Origin: Treponema sp.
GTDB taxonomy: Bacteria; Spirochaetota; Spirochaetia; Treponematales; Treponemataceae
Reading direction: 5' to 3'
NCBI GenBank assembly: GCA_003447785.1
Contig: DLYJ01000101.1
Coordinates: forward strand, 2,209 to 9,521
Length of the DNA stretch: 7,313 nucleotides
In this document: positions 1-6,046 of the stretch, piece by piece
Layout: the number at the start of each line of letters is the position of its first letter
How positions within the stretch are numbered: position 1 is the first letter of the stretch
The notes under the pieces: generated by a model
The model's input: the letters and a program-made list of their open reading frames with translations, nothing else
What the model was told of the DNA's origin: nothing
Database searches by the model: none
Program-made: the position numbers and the translations under genes

Positions 1-2
1 CT

Positions 3-239
3 GACAAAAAGAATGAAGGTAAGAATAAAAAGTTCACTAATTTAAGAACTCAAAAATCTGACAGAAACGAACTTGATAAGCTTTCCGGCATGACTTCTGA
101 ACAGAGAATGCGTTACTATAAGGAAAAGTACGCAAAATCTGGTGCAAAATCAGTGTCAGGAAAAACGAACAAATCTAATAAACAACAACCTAAAAAAGGT
201 TTGCTTGCAAAAATCAGAAGCCTTTTTGGTAAAAAATAA
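3..239 (+). CDS. C-terminal end of an unidentified lysine-rich protein (5' partial)
   Basis: An open frame runs in from the left edge for 78 codons and stops at TAA (237-239). No upstream start is visible, so the gene is truncated by the window. The visible part is very basic and of low complexity. It is rich in Lys, Asn, Ser and Gln, has a short segment reading MTSEQRMRYYKEKY in its middle, and ends in the amphipathic basic tail KKGLLAKIRSLFGKK. Such a tail suits binding to RNA or to an acidic surface. The tail resembles the C-terminal extensions of some DEAD-box RNA helicases, but that is a weak impression and no catalytic motif is in view. The stop lies 13 bases before the ABC-F start with its ribosome site between them, so the two genes are probably co-transcribed. 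Confidence 0.6.
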   Translation, partial: DKKNEGKNKKFTNLRTQKSDRNELDKLSGMTSEQRMRYYKEKYAKSGAKSVSGKTNKSNKQQPKKGLLAKIRSLFGKK

Positions 240-252
240 CGGGAGATGAACT

Positions 253-1893
253 ATGATTACTGTATCTGACGTAAGTTTACATTTTAGCGAAAAACCACTT
301 TTTAAGGACGTAAATTTAAAATTCACCCCGGGTAACTGTTACGGAATTATCGGCGCAAACGGTGCCGGAAAATCAACATTCCTCAAAGTTCTTTCAGGCG
401 AACAGGACAGGGATTCCGGCGAAATTATCATTACACCGGGCGAACGCATGGCCGTATTAAAGCAGGACCACTTTGCCTTTGATCAATACAGCGTTAAGGA
501 CACTGTTCTTCAGGGCTACCCGAAATTGTACGAGGTTTCCCGGGCACGTGACGAAATTTATGCAAAGGCCGACTTTACCGAAGAAGACGGAATCAAATCC
601 GCCGAACTTGAAGCTCAGTTTGGCGAACTGGGCGGTTACGAAGCAGAAAACCAGATTGAACAGATGCTTTCTGGTCTTGGTCTTGAAGAAAAATTCCATG
701 ACAAGATGATGAGTGAACTGGATGAAAGCCAGAAGGTTCGTGTATTGCTTGCCCAGGCACTTTTCGGCAACCCTGAAATTCTTCTCCTTGATGAACCTAC
801 AAACGGTCTCGATCTTGAATCCATCAACTGGCTGGAAGAATTCCTTCTCGACTTTCCCAATACTGTAATCGTAGTAAGCCACGACCGTCACTTCCTCAAT
901 ACAGTTTGTACCGTAACCTGTGATATCGACTACGGTAAAATCACTCAGTTTGCCGGAAACTACGACTTCTGGTATCAGATGAGCCAGATTTTGCAGAAAC
1001 AGGCAAAGGACCAGAAGAAAAAGAACGAAGAAAAGGCAAAAGACCTCCGGGAATTCATCCAGCGCTTTGCTTCGAACGCTGCAAAGAGCCGTCAGGCTAC
1101 AAGCCGTAAAAAGGTACTGGAAAAACTTGAACTTGAAGATCTGCCGGTTACAAGCCGTAAATTCCCGTTTGTTCAGTTTAAGCCGGACCGCGATATCGGC
1201 AACAACGTTCTTGAATGCCGTAAACTTTGCAGCAAGGACGAAGACGGCGTAAAACTGCTTGATAATTTTGACCTCATTGTTAACCGCACTGATAAAATTG
1301 CCTTTGTTGGTATTGAACACAACACGGTTTCATCTTTGTTCGACATCATCGCAGGTGAAGCAAAAGCAGATTCCGGAGAATTCTTCTGGGGTCAGACAAC
1401 AAGCTTTACCTATCTTGGCCGGGACAACAACAAATACTTTAACAACGATTACAACATCACCGAATGGCTCAAACAGTATTCAAAGGAGCAGGACGATGCT
1501 TACGTGCGCGGCTTCCTTGGACGCATGCTCTTCAGCGGTGACGAGTCGCTCAAAAAGGTTAAGGTTTTAAGTGGTGGTGAAAAGGTACGCTGTATGTTGT
1601 CTAAAATGATGCTTACAGGTGCAAACATCCTTATCATGGATGACCCTACAAACCACCTGGATCTGGAAGCTATTGAAAGCCTGAACCGCGCTCTGGTTGA
1701 CTTCCCGGGAGTTGTATTGTTTACAAGCCACGACCACGAGTTCATTTCAACTATCGCAAACCGTATCATTGAAATTACTCCAAAAGGTGTTATTGACCGC
1801 ATGATGCAGTTTGATGACTACATGGTAGACGAACAGGTTAAAAACCTCCGTAAGCAGTATTATGAAGGTACAGACAGAAAGATAAAATTTTAA
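253..1893 (+). CDS. ABC-F family ATP-binding protein (YbiT-like), with one degenerate ATP site
   Basis: This is a 546-residue soluble protein with two ABC ATPase domains joined by a charged helical linker and no membrane segments. That is the layout of ABC-F proteins, which act on the ribosome. Domain 1 has Walker A GANGAGKS (34-41), Q71, Walker B LLLDEP (177-182) and switch H210, but its signature reads LDESQ (156-160) instead of LSGGQ. The linker (about 240-300) is rich in Lys, Glu and Arg and fits the interdomain tRNA-interaction motif. Domain 2 has an intact LSGGE signature (439-443) and H493. Its Walker A position reads GIEHNTVSS (353-361) with no lysine, its Q-loop has R390, and its Walker B is MDDP with Asp464 for the catalytic Glu. 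There is no long C-terminal extension. The start is supported by GGGAG at 241-245. YbiT-like family assignment is from overall sequence style. A resistance role is not supported; a housekeeping translation factor is more likely. Confidence 0.92.
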   Translation: MITVSDVSLHFSEKPLFKDVNLKFTPGNCYGIIGANGAGKSTFLKVLSGEQDRDSGEIIITPGERMAVLKQDHFAFDQYSVKDTVLQGYPKLYEVSRARDEIYAKADFTEEDGIKSAELEAQFGELGGYEAENQIEQMLSGLGLEEKFHDKMMSELDESQKVRVLLAQALFGNPEILLLDEPTNGLDLESINWLEEFLLDFPNTVIVVSHDRHFLNTVCTVTCDIDYGKITQFAGNYDFWYQMSQILQKQAKDQKKKNEEKAKDLREFIQRFASNAAKSRQATSRKKVLEKLELEDLPVTSRKFPFVQFKPDRDIGNNVLECRKLCSKDEDGVKLLDNFDLIVNRTDKIAFVGIEHNTVSSLFDIIAGEAKADSGEFFWGQTTSFTYLGRDNNKYFNNDYNITEWLKQYSKEQDDAYVRGFLGRMLFSGDESLKKVKVLSGGEKVRCMLSKMMLTGANILIMDDPTNHLDLEAIESLNRALVDFPGVVLFTSHDHEFISTIANRIIEITPKGVIDRMMQFDDYMVDEQVKNLRKQYYEGTDRKIKF

Positions 1894-1913
1894 TCAATTT
1901 GTCGAATTTGCTA

Positions 1914-1942
1914 TTGACCAAAAAATGTGATTAGTATATTAT
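1914..1942 (+). promoter_or_regulatory. Sigma-70-type promoter for tRNA-Phe
   Basis: A TTGACC box (1914-1919) is separated by 17 bases from TATTAT (1937-1942). Both boxes match the bacterial housekeeping consensus at five of six positions. Transcription would start at about 1949-1951, a few bases before the mature tRNA 5' end at 1955, leaving a very short 5' leader for RNase P to remove. This is a motif reading only. Confidence 0.65.
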
Positions 1943-1954
1943 ATATTACATCAC

Positions 1955-2027
1955 GCCGCAGTAGCTCAGTTGGTAGAGCGCCGGACTGAAAATCCGTATG
2001 TCGTTGGTTCGATTCCAACCTGTGGCA
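1955..2027 (+). tRNA. tRNA-Phe (anticodon GAA)
   Basis: The 73 bases fold into a full cloverleaf. The acceptor stem GCCGCAG pairs with CTGTGGC, with one G-U pair at 4-69. The D stem is GCTC/GAGC with GG in the loop. The seven-base anticodon loop CTGAAAA carries GAA at 1988-1990. The variable loop has five bases and the T stem GTTGG/CCAAC encloses TTCGATT. The discriminator base is A. The anticodon stem has a C27-U43 mismatch at its top (1981 and 1997), with the other four pairs intact. The 3' CCA is not encoded, since the bases after A73 are AAG, so it must be added by the CCA-adding enzyme. The tRNA inserts phenylalanine at UUC and UUU codons. Confidence 0.97.
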
Positions 2028-2063
2028 AAGCACTCAAGCTTAGGTTTGGGTGCTTTTTTTTTT
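2027..2063 (+). terminator. Rho-independent terminator of tRNA-Phe
   Basis: AAAGCACTCAA (2027-2037) pairs with TTGGGTGCTTT (2046-2056) across an eight-base loop. This gives 11 pairs including one G-U, and a run of ten Ts spans 2054-2063. The outermost base of the stem is the tRNA discriminator base, so the terminator directly abuts the tRNA. It isolates the tRNA from the outer-membrane protein gene. Confidence 0.9.
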
Positions 2064-2075
2064 GCAATTTTATTA

Positions 2076-2104
2076 TTGTCAGCATTGATTTGTTGCGTTA
2101 AAAT
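2076..2104 (+). promoter_or_regulatory. Promoter of the outer-membrane protein gene
   Basis: TTGTCA (2076-2081) and TAAAAT (2099-2104) are separated by exactly 17 bases, and each matches the sigma-70 consensus at five of six positions. Initiation near 2111 would give a 5' leader of about 20 bases containing the GGAGG ribosome site (2121-2125), six bases before the ATG. The box quality, spacing and strong ribosome site suggest high expression. No operator-like repeat is seen. Confidence 0.65.
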
Positions 2105-2131
2105 TGACAAAGATACTTTTGGAGGTATTCA

Positions 2132-3085
2132 ATGAAATTGAACAAAAAATTAATGGCAATTACTGTTGCTTTATCATTATCTGTTTCAGGGGCTTTTGCA
2201 TTTGATGCGGATGCGTTCAAAACTGAGAAGATTTCTGACGGATTGAGTGACTTTGCCGAACAGCTTGCAGTTGCAGTTCCACAGGCCGCAACCCAGCAGA
2301 ACGTATGGGCAGATGCCTGGATTGGAAGTCTTCTTCCTGGAATCCGTCTTGGCGGTGGTTTTAACTTTGCCCTTACAAACATCAATACAGAAGGTCTTGC
2401 AAAAGCAGCTTCAATGCTTGGTATTGGTGGTGTAGAAAACTCTTACAAATTCCCTGTATTTACAGCTGACCTTCGTGTAGGCGGTCTCATCCTTCCTTTC
2501 GATGCTGATATCGCTGTAATGAAGACAGGTACACTCACATATCCTGAAGCTATGACAGGCTCTGAAATGAGGGCTGAAATCACAACAATCGGCTTTGATG
2601 TACGCTATGCTGTTGTGGAAGGCGGACTTCTTCTGCCGAAAGTTTCTGTAGGCCTCGGATATTTCTACAACCAGGGTTCATTTGGAATTTCAAACGATGA
2701 TGCAAAAGCAGACATCGATTACAATATCCACACAATGTACCTTTCAGCACAGGTTTCAAAAGAATTTTCAATTCCTGTTGTAAGAATCGGTCTGACACCG
2801 TTCCTCGGCGGACGCCTTTTTGTATCAGATGCTGACAACGACTGGTCATGGAGAATCAAGGATTCGGGTATGCAGGCATTGATAACTGCTGCAGGAAGGG
2901 ATTATGAAGGCTCAGGAAATGTTTCAAAGAGCATCGATTACAACAACTTCCAGCCGCAGCTCTTTGCAGGTGTAGGATTCAACTTTGCTTTGATTCAGTT
3001 GACTGCAAGTGTAAGCATCGATCCTAAAACATTCAAGGAAGACAAAACCTGGAGCGGAGCACTCAGTCTGAGAGTTCGTCACTAG
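2132..3085 (+). CDS. Exported protein, probable outer-membrane beta-barrel
   Basis: The 317-residue product begins with a classical Sec signal peptide: basic MKLNKK, a hydrophobic core at 8-20, and a likely cut after AFA (21-23), leaving FDADAF. There is no lipobox cysteine. The mature part is rich in Gly and in alternating hydrophobic and polar stretches (for example 71-84, 110-122, 150-163, 168-180, 200-209, 215-231, 275-296, 307-317), separated by polar Asp/Asn/Ser-rich loops. This is the pattern of an outer-membrane beta-barrel. The words GGGFNFAL (74-81) and GVGFNFAL (280-287) recur near the start and end of the predicted barrel. The C-terminal strand ends in LSLRVRH instead of the usual terminal aromatic residue. 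The gene has its own promoter, a GGAGG ribosome site and a terminator, so it is monocistronic. I cannot assign a named family. A porin or surface structural protein of the treponemal type is an inference. Confidence 0.8.
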   Translation: MKLNKKLMAITVALSLSVSGAFAFDADAFKTEKISDGLSDFAEQLAVAVPQAATQQNVWADAWIGSLLPGIRLGGGFNFALTNINTEGLAKAASMLGIGGVENSYKFPVFTADLRVGGLILPFDADIAVMKTGTLTYPEAMTGSEMRAEITTIGFDVRYAVVEGGLLLPKVSVGLGYFYNQGSFGISNDDAKADIDYNIHTMYLSAQVSKEFSIPVVRIGLTPFLGGRLFVSDADNDWSWRIKDSGMQALITAAGRDYEGSGNVSKSIDYNNFQPQLFAGVGFNFALIQLTASVSIDPKTFKEDKTWSGALSLRVRH

Positions 3086-3095
3086 GATTATCTGA

Positions 3096-3109
3096 AGGGG
3101 CTTGCCCCT
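3096..3109 (+). other. Small GC-rich hairpin after the outer-membrane protein gene
   Basis: AGGGG and CCCCT pair around the tetraloop CTTG, ten bases after the stop codon. No T run follows, so it is not a terminator alone. It may protect the 3' end of the mRNA or assist the terminator hairpin that starts eight bases later. Confidence 0.5.
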
Positions 3110-3116
3110 CAAAACG

Positions 3117-3146
3117 GACGGTGCCGGTGGGTACCGTCTTTTTTTT
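3117..3146 (+). terminator. Rho-independent terminator of the outer-membrane protein gene
   Basis: GACGGTGCC (3117-3125) pairs with GGTACCGTC (3130-3138) over a GGTG loop. The stem has nine pairs with one G-U, and eight Ts follow at 3139-3146. It separates this gene from the murG unit downstream. Confidence 0.9.
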
Positions 3147-3149
3147 GCC

Positions 3150-3178
3150 TTGTATATAAGTTAAAAGTGTGTCATAAT
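3150..3178 (+). promoter_or_regulatory. Candidate promoter of the murG unit
   Basis: CATAAT (3173-3178) is a five-of-six match to the -10 box and lies 17 bases after a weak -35 box TTGTAT (3150-3155). It sits just after the T run of the preceding terminator. Transcription would start near 3184-3187, almost on the ATG at 3188. The strong upstream terminator means some promoter should lie here, but the -35 match is poor. Confidence 0.45.
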
Positions 3179-3187
3179 TACACAAGT

Positions 3188-4321
3188 ATGAAAAATAATT
3201 CAACTAAAATTGTATTTGCCGGAGGTGGAACCGGCGGCCACATTTATCCAGGCCTTGCAATCGCGGACGAAATCCGTGTTTTATTTGCAAAAAATGATCA
3301 GTCAGTCCGCATATACTGGTTTGGAAATTCCAGCGGAATGGACAGAACAATCGTTCAAAAAAGTGCCAGTGCAGATAAATTTTACGGAATCCCATCGGGC
3401 AAACTCAGACGCTATTTTTCCTTATTGAATTTCATTGACGTTTTTAAAATCATCGCAGGCTTTTTTGTTTCATTTTTCCACCTGCTTGTTCTCAGACCAA
3501 AGGTAGTTTTTTCCAAGGGCGGCTTTGTTTCTGTTCCTCCCTGTGTTGCGGCGCGCCTTTTAGGAATTCCTGTTTTTACTCATGAATGTGACTTTACTCC
3601 GGGCCTTGCCACAAAAATTAACAGCCGTTTTGCCACAAAGATTTTAGTTTCATACGAACAGACAATTAAATTTCTGCCGGAAAACCTCCGCTCAAAGGCG
3701 GTTGTTACCGGAAATCCTGTGCGACCGGTTTTTTACAGTGCAGACGGTGAAAAAGGAAAAGAATTTATTTATAACGGCCGCAATGCTGACCGCTCAAAAC
3801 CGATTCTCCTCGTGCTCGGCGGAAGCCTTGGTGCACACCAGATAAATTCTTTAGTTGTTGACAATCTTGAATGGCTCAGCACTCATTTTAATGTGGTGCA
3901 CCAGTGCGGTGAGCGTGACAGGGACTTTGTTCCTCAGGCAACCGACTCTTACTATCCGTATCCGTTTATCTACGACCAAATGAGCCAGGTTATCGCCGCC
4001 GCAGACGTAATTTTATCCCGGGCCGGTGCAAATTCAATCTGGGAATGCTCAGTGTGCGGAAAGCCCCTTGTGCTGATTCCCCTTTGTGGCAGCGGTACCC
4101 GGGGCGACCAGGTAGACAACGCAAACTTCTTTAAGGAGAGCGGGGCAGCAGCAGTTCTGGTTGGAGAGCAGGCTTCTTCAGAAAATCTCCGGAACGAACT
4201 TACAAAACTTCTGGATGCCGGCACAAGAGAGAAGATGAGTGAGAATTCAAGAAAATTATCTGACAAAAAACGACCTGCACTTTGTATCGCAGAATTAATT
4301 TTTGAACAGGTAAATAAATAG
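3188..4321 (+). CDS. murG: MurG: UDP-GlcNAc:lipid I N-acetylglucosaminyltransferase
   Basis: MurG transfers GlcNAc from UDP-GlcNAc to lipid I at the inner face of the cytoplasmic membrane, making lipid II for peptidoglycan. From the ATG at 3188 the protein has 377 residues, close to the family's usual length. The N-terminal Rossmann domain has the glycine-rich loop GGGTGGH (12-18) and the conserved FSKGGFVSVP (108-117). It also has THE (131-133), followed by CDFTPG where many MurGs have QNAVPG. The C-terminal domain has LGGSLGA (210-216) and the nucleotide-sugar region SRAGANSIWE (277-286) through GDQVDNA (306-312). A hydrophobic patch at about 84-103 fits membrane association. A GTG at 3167 would add seven residues, but it is upstream of the likely transcription start and has no ribosome site. 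The ATG also lacks a clear Shine-Dalgarno sequence. It is the first gene of the unit. Confidence 0.95.
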   Translation: MKNNSTKIVFAGGGTGGHIYPGLAIADEIRVLFAKNDQSVRIYWFGNSSGMDRTIVQKSASADKFYGIPSGKLRRYFSLLNFIDVFKIIAGFFVSFFHLLVLRPKVVFSKGGFVSVPPCVAARLLGIPVFTHECDFTPGLATKINSRFATKILVSYEQTIKFLPENLRSKAVVTGNPVRPVFYSADGEKGKEFIYNGRNADRSKPILLVLGGSLGAHQINSLVVDNLEWLSTHFNVVHQCGERDRDFVPQATDSYYPYPFIYDQMSQVIAAADVILSRAGANSIWECSVCGKPLVLIPLCGSGTRGDQVDNANFFKESGAAAVLVGEQASSENLRNELTKLLDAGTREKMSENSRKLSDKKRPALCIAELIFEQVNK

Positions 4322-4329
4322 AGGTTTGT

Positions 4330-4812
4330 ATGCATTTAACTTTTATTGATGTTGTTTTTACAGTCATTGTTTTTGTTTTTGCAATTATGGCAACAACACA
4401 CGGCTTTTTAAAGGAACTTTTTGGAAAGCTGGCAATTATCGCAGGTATTGTTGTAGCTGTTCTGTTCAGTTCAAAACTTTCTCCTCACATGGAAAAGTTT
4501 ATCAATAACCAGGCGGTTTGTATTGTTCTTGCATTTATCCTGTTGTTTATAGCGGCCTTCCTCCTTGTCAAAATCATCCAGACGCTGATTGGAAGCGTTA
4601 TGGACGGGGACATCTTAAAGAGCCTGGACAGAGTTCTTGGTTTTGTTCTTGGAGCACTTGAAGGTCTTTTTATAGTCTGCGCAATTCTCATTCTTGTCTG
4701 CGCTCAGCCATGGTTTGATCTTTCTGTCGTAACTGACGGAAGTTTTTATTACAAGGTCCTGGCTAAATTCATTCAGGGGCCGGTCAATTACCTTAAAGGA
4801 ATTTTTGTTTAA
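4330..4812 (+). CDS. CvpA-family membrane protein
   Basis: This 160-residue protein is strongly hydrophobic, with four likely membrane helices at about 5-22, 31-47, 61-87 and 101-125 and a short polar tail. The length, the start MHLTFIDVVFTVIV, the HGFLKELFGKLAIIAG stretch after helix 1 and LDRVLGFVLGALEG (99-112) before helix 4 fit the CvpA family (named for colicin V production). The molecular role of that family is not settled; links to envelope stress and cell-surface function have been proposed. The ribosome site GAGG (4321-4324) begins at the last base of the murG stop, eight bases separate the genes, and the stop overlaps the next start by one base. Its position after murG is consistent with an envelope role, but that is inference. 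Confidence 0.82.
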   Translation: MHLTFIDVVFTVIVFVFAIMATTHGFLKELFGKLAIIAGIVVAVLFSSKLSPHMEKFINNQAVCIVLAFILLFIAAFLLVKIIQTLIGSVMDGDILKSLDRVLGFVLGALEGLFIVCAILILVCAQPWFDLSVVTDGSFYYKVLAKFIQGPVNYLKGIFV

Positions 4813-6032
4813 TGTTTGATAATCTTTTGTACCAGAATGCAGCCGGACAGCTGATTTCTGATATTAAAAATAATTGTTTACCATCCTCAATACTGCTTTC
4901 AGGACCGCAGTCTAGCGGAAAATTAACCTGTGCCCTGGAACTTGCCCGAATTTTATCCTGCACTCAGTCCGGCCCCAATCACGGCGACTGGCAGTGCACA
5001 TGCCCGGCCTGTCTTCGCAACAAGAGCCTTGTAAACACAAACGTTTTACTCGCAGGTCCCCGGGACCTTTCCCTGGAAATCCTTGCCGCAAGCCGTGCCT
5101 TATTGTACGCAGGCGCAAACAACACGCGCCATCTTGATGCATGCCGTTATCTTTTTATCCGTGCCGTCCGCAAACTTACAATGAGATTCAGTCAGGTGCT
5201 GTGGGAAGGCGACAATAAACTTTCAAAACTTGCGCCTCTGGTTGAATCCATCGAAGAGCAGCTTGAACTTCTGGACCCTAAAAAGCAGGTTCCCTCAAAT
5301 GAAGAGCTTGAAAAAATAATAGAAAGCATTCAGAAAAATGCGGATAAACTTGAATCCACATTTATGTACGATTCACTTCCAATCGACCAGATAAGGCGTG
5401 CTTCTTTCTGGGCTCACTTAAAAAGCAACGACGGCAAAAAAGTTTTAATCATCGAAAACGCCGACAGAATGAACGAAAGCTGCCGTAACGCCCTTTTAAA
5501 AATTCTTGAAGAGCCTCCCAGCGACGTAGTTTTTATTTTAACAACAACACGACGCGGCGCCGTAATGCCTACAATTCTTTCCCGGGTACGAACCTATAAT
5601 TTTACTCAGCGCACACAGATTCAGGAAAGAGAAGTGCTGGACAGGGTTTTTCATGCCGACAGTGATAAACTTGATGGCGGAATCACAAATTATCTGAATA
5701 ATTTCCTTCCTGTAAAGGCGGACGCAATTTTACAGGCGGCCTCAAGATACTACGACGGAATTAAAAACGGTCATCTGATTCAAATTGATGAACTTGTAAA
5801 GGAATGTGCAGGTTTTGAACCGCGTATTTTATTCAAGCTGTTTCTCCAGTCTTTAATGCAGGTTTTCCGCGTACAAAATCCGTCCCCGGCTCAAATTGAA
5901 TACGAAGAAAAAAATGTTGAATGTATCAGGGAATGTTACAACAATGTTACGATTTACAATCAGACACCGCTGTCAGCCCTGGAAAACCTTTACCGTGATT
6001 TAGCCTACAATAAAAAAATCTGTCTTGGTTAA
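4812..6032 (+). CDS. holB: DNA polymerase III delta' subunit-like clamp-loader ATPase (HolB-like)
   Basis: This 406-residue AAA+ protein begins like delta' (HolB) and not like DnaX: it opens MFDNLLYQNAAGQL, without the YRKYRP start of gamma/tau. Clamp-loader features in order are Walker A GPQSSGKLT (31-39); four cysteines C50, C62, C64 and C67, probably the zinc module; LPIDQIRR (189-196), as in the clamp-loader QIR motif; Walker B-like VLIIENADRMN (211-221); NALLKILEEPP (226-236); and sensor/arginine-finger TILSRVR (254-260), matching the SRC motif region. A C-terminal helical region (about 285-400) would form the collar. Typical delta' proteins have about 330 residues. The excess lies mainly at about 85-185, an acidic helical insertion between the zinc module and QIR. 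It would help load the sliding clamp onto primed DNA. The start overlaps the previous stop (TAATG), which indicates translational coupling. A DnaX role is less likely, because no long tau tail is present. Confidence 0.85.
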   Translation: MFDNLLYQNAAGQLISDIKNNCLPSSILLSGPQSSGKLTCALELARILSCTQSGPNHGDWQCTCPACLRNKSLVNTNVLLAGPRDLSLEILAASRALLYAGANNTRHLDACRYLFIRAVRKLTMRFSQVLWEGDNKLSKLAPLVESIEEQLELLDPKKQVPSNEELEKIIESIQKNADKLESTFMYDSLPIDQIRRASFWAHLKSNDGKKVLIIENADRMNESCRNALLKILEEPPSDVVFILTTTRRGAVMPTILSRVRTYNFTQRTQIQEREVLDRVFHADSDKLDGGITNYLNNFLPVKADAILQAASRYYDGIKNGHLIQIDELVKECAGFEPRILFKLFLQSLMQVFRVQNPSPAQIEYEEKNVECIRECYNNVTIYNQTPLSALENLYRDLAYNKKICLG

Positions 6033-6033
6033 T

Positions 6034-6046
6034 GGGGGAGTAAATG
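6034..6046 (+). promoter_or_regulatory. Ribosome site and start of the kinase gene
   Basis: GGGGGAG (6034-6040) is followed by TAA and then ATG (6044-6046), so only three bases separate the purine run from the start. The same bases hold ATG GGG GAG TAA (6032-6043), a three-codon frame whose ATG overlaps the previous gene's stop as TAATG. The main start is still best at 6044, because the kinase helix begins there. Confidence 0.6.

Noticed and set aside
457..1320. Long open frame on the minus strand (287 codons) inside the ABC-F gene
   Set aside because: It lies fully antisense to a gene with clear ABC motifs, gives a low-complexity Phe/Val/Lys-rich product, and has no recognisable domain. It is a by-product of codon use on the coding strand.
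253..1893. ABC-F gene as an antibiotic resistance determinant
   Set aside because: It has YbiT-like overall features, no resistance-type long linker that I can recognise, and chromosomal housekeeping neighbours. Family membership alone does not support resistance.
1886..1910. AT-rich partial inverted repeat after the ABC-F stop as a terminator
   Set aside because: Pairing is short and interrupted, there is no GC-rich stem and no T run follows. Termination here is not supported.
3167..3190. GTG start for murG adding seven residues
   Set aside because: No ribosome site precedes it, it overlaps the likely promoter, and the added residues are not MurG-like. The ATG at 3188 places the GGGTGGH loop at the usual distance from the N-terminus.
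4812..6032. Calling the clamp-loader gene dnaX (gamma/tau)
   Set aside because: Walker A and four cysteines fit either subunit, but the N-terminus is of the delta' type, and there is no YRKYRP start or long C-terminal tau extension.
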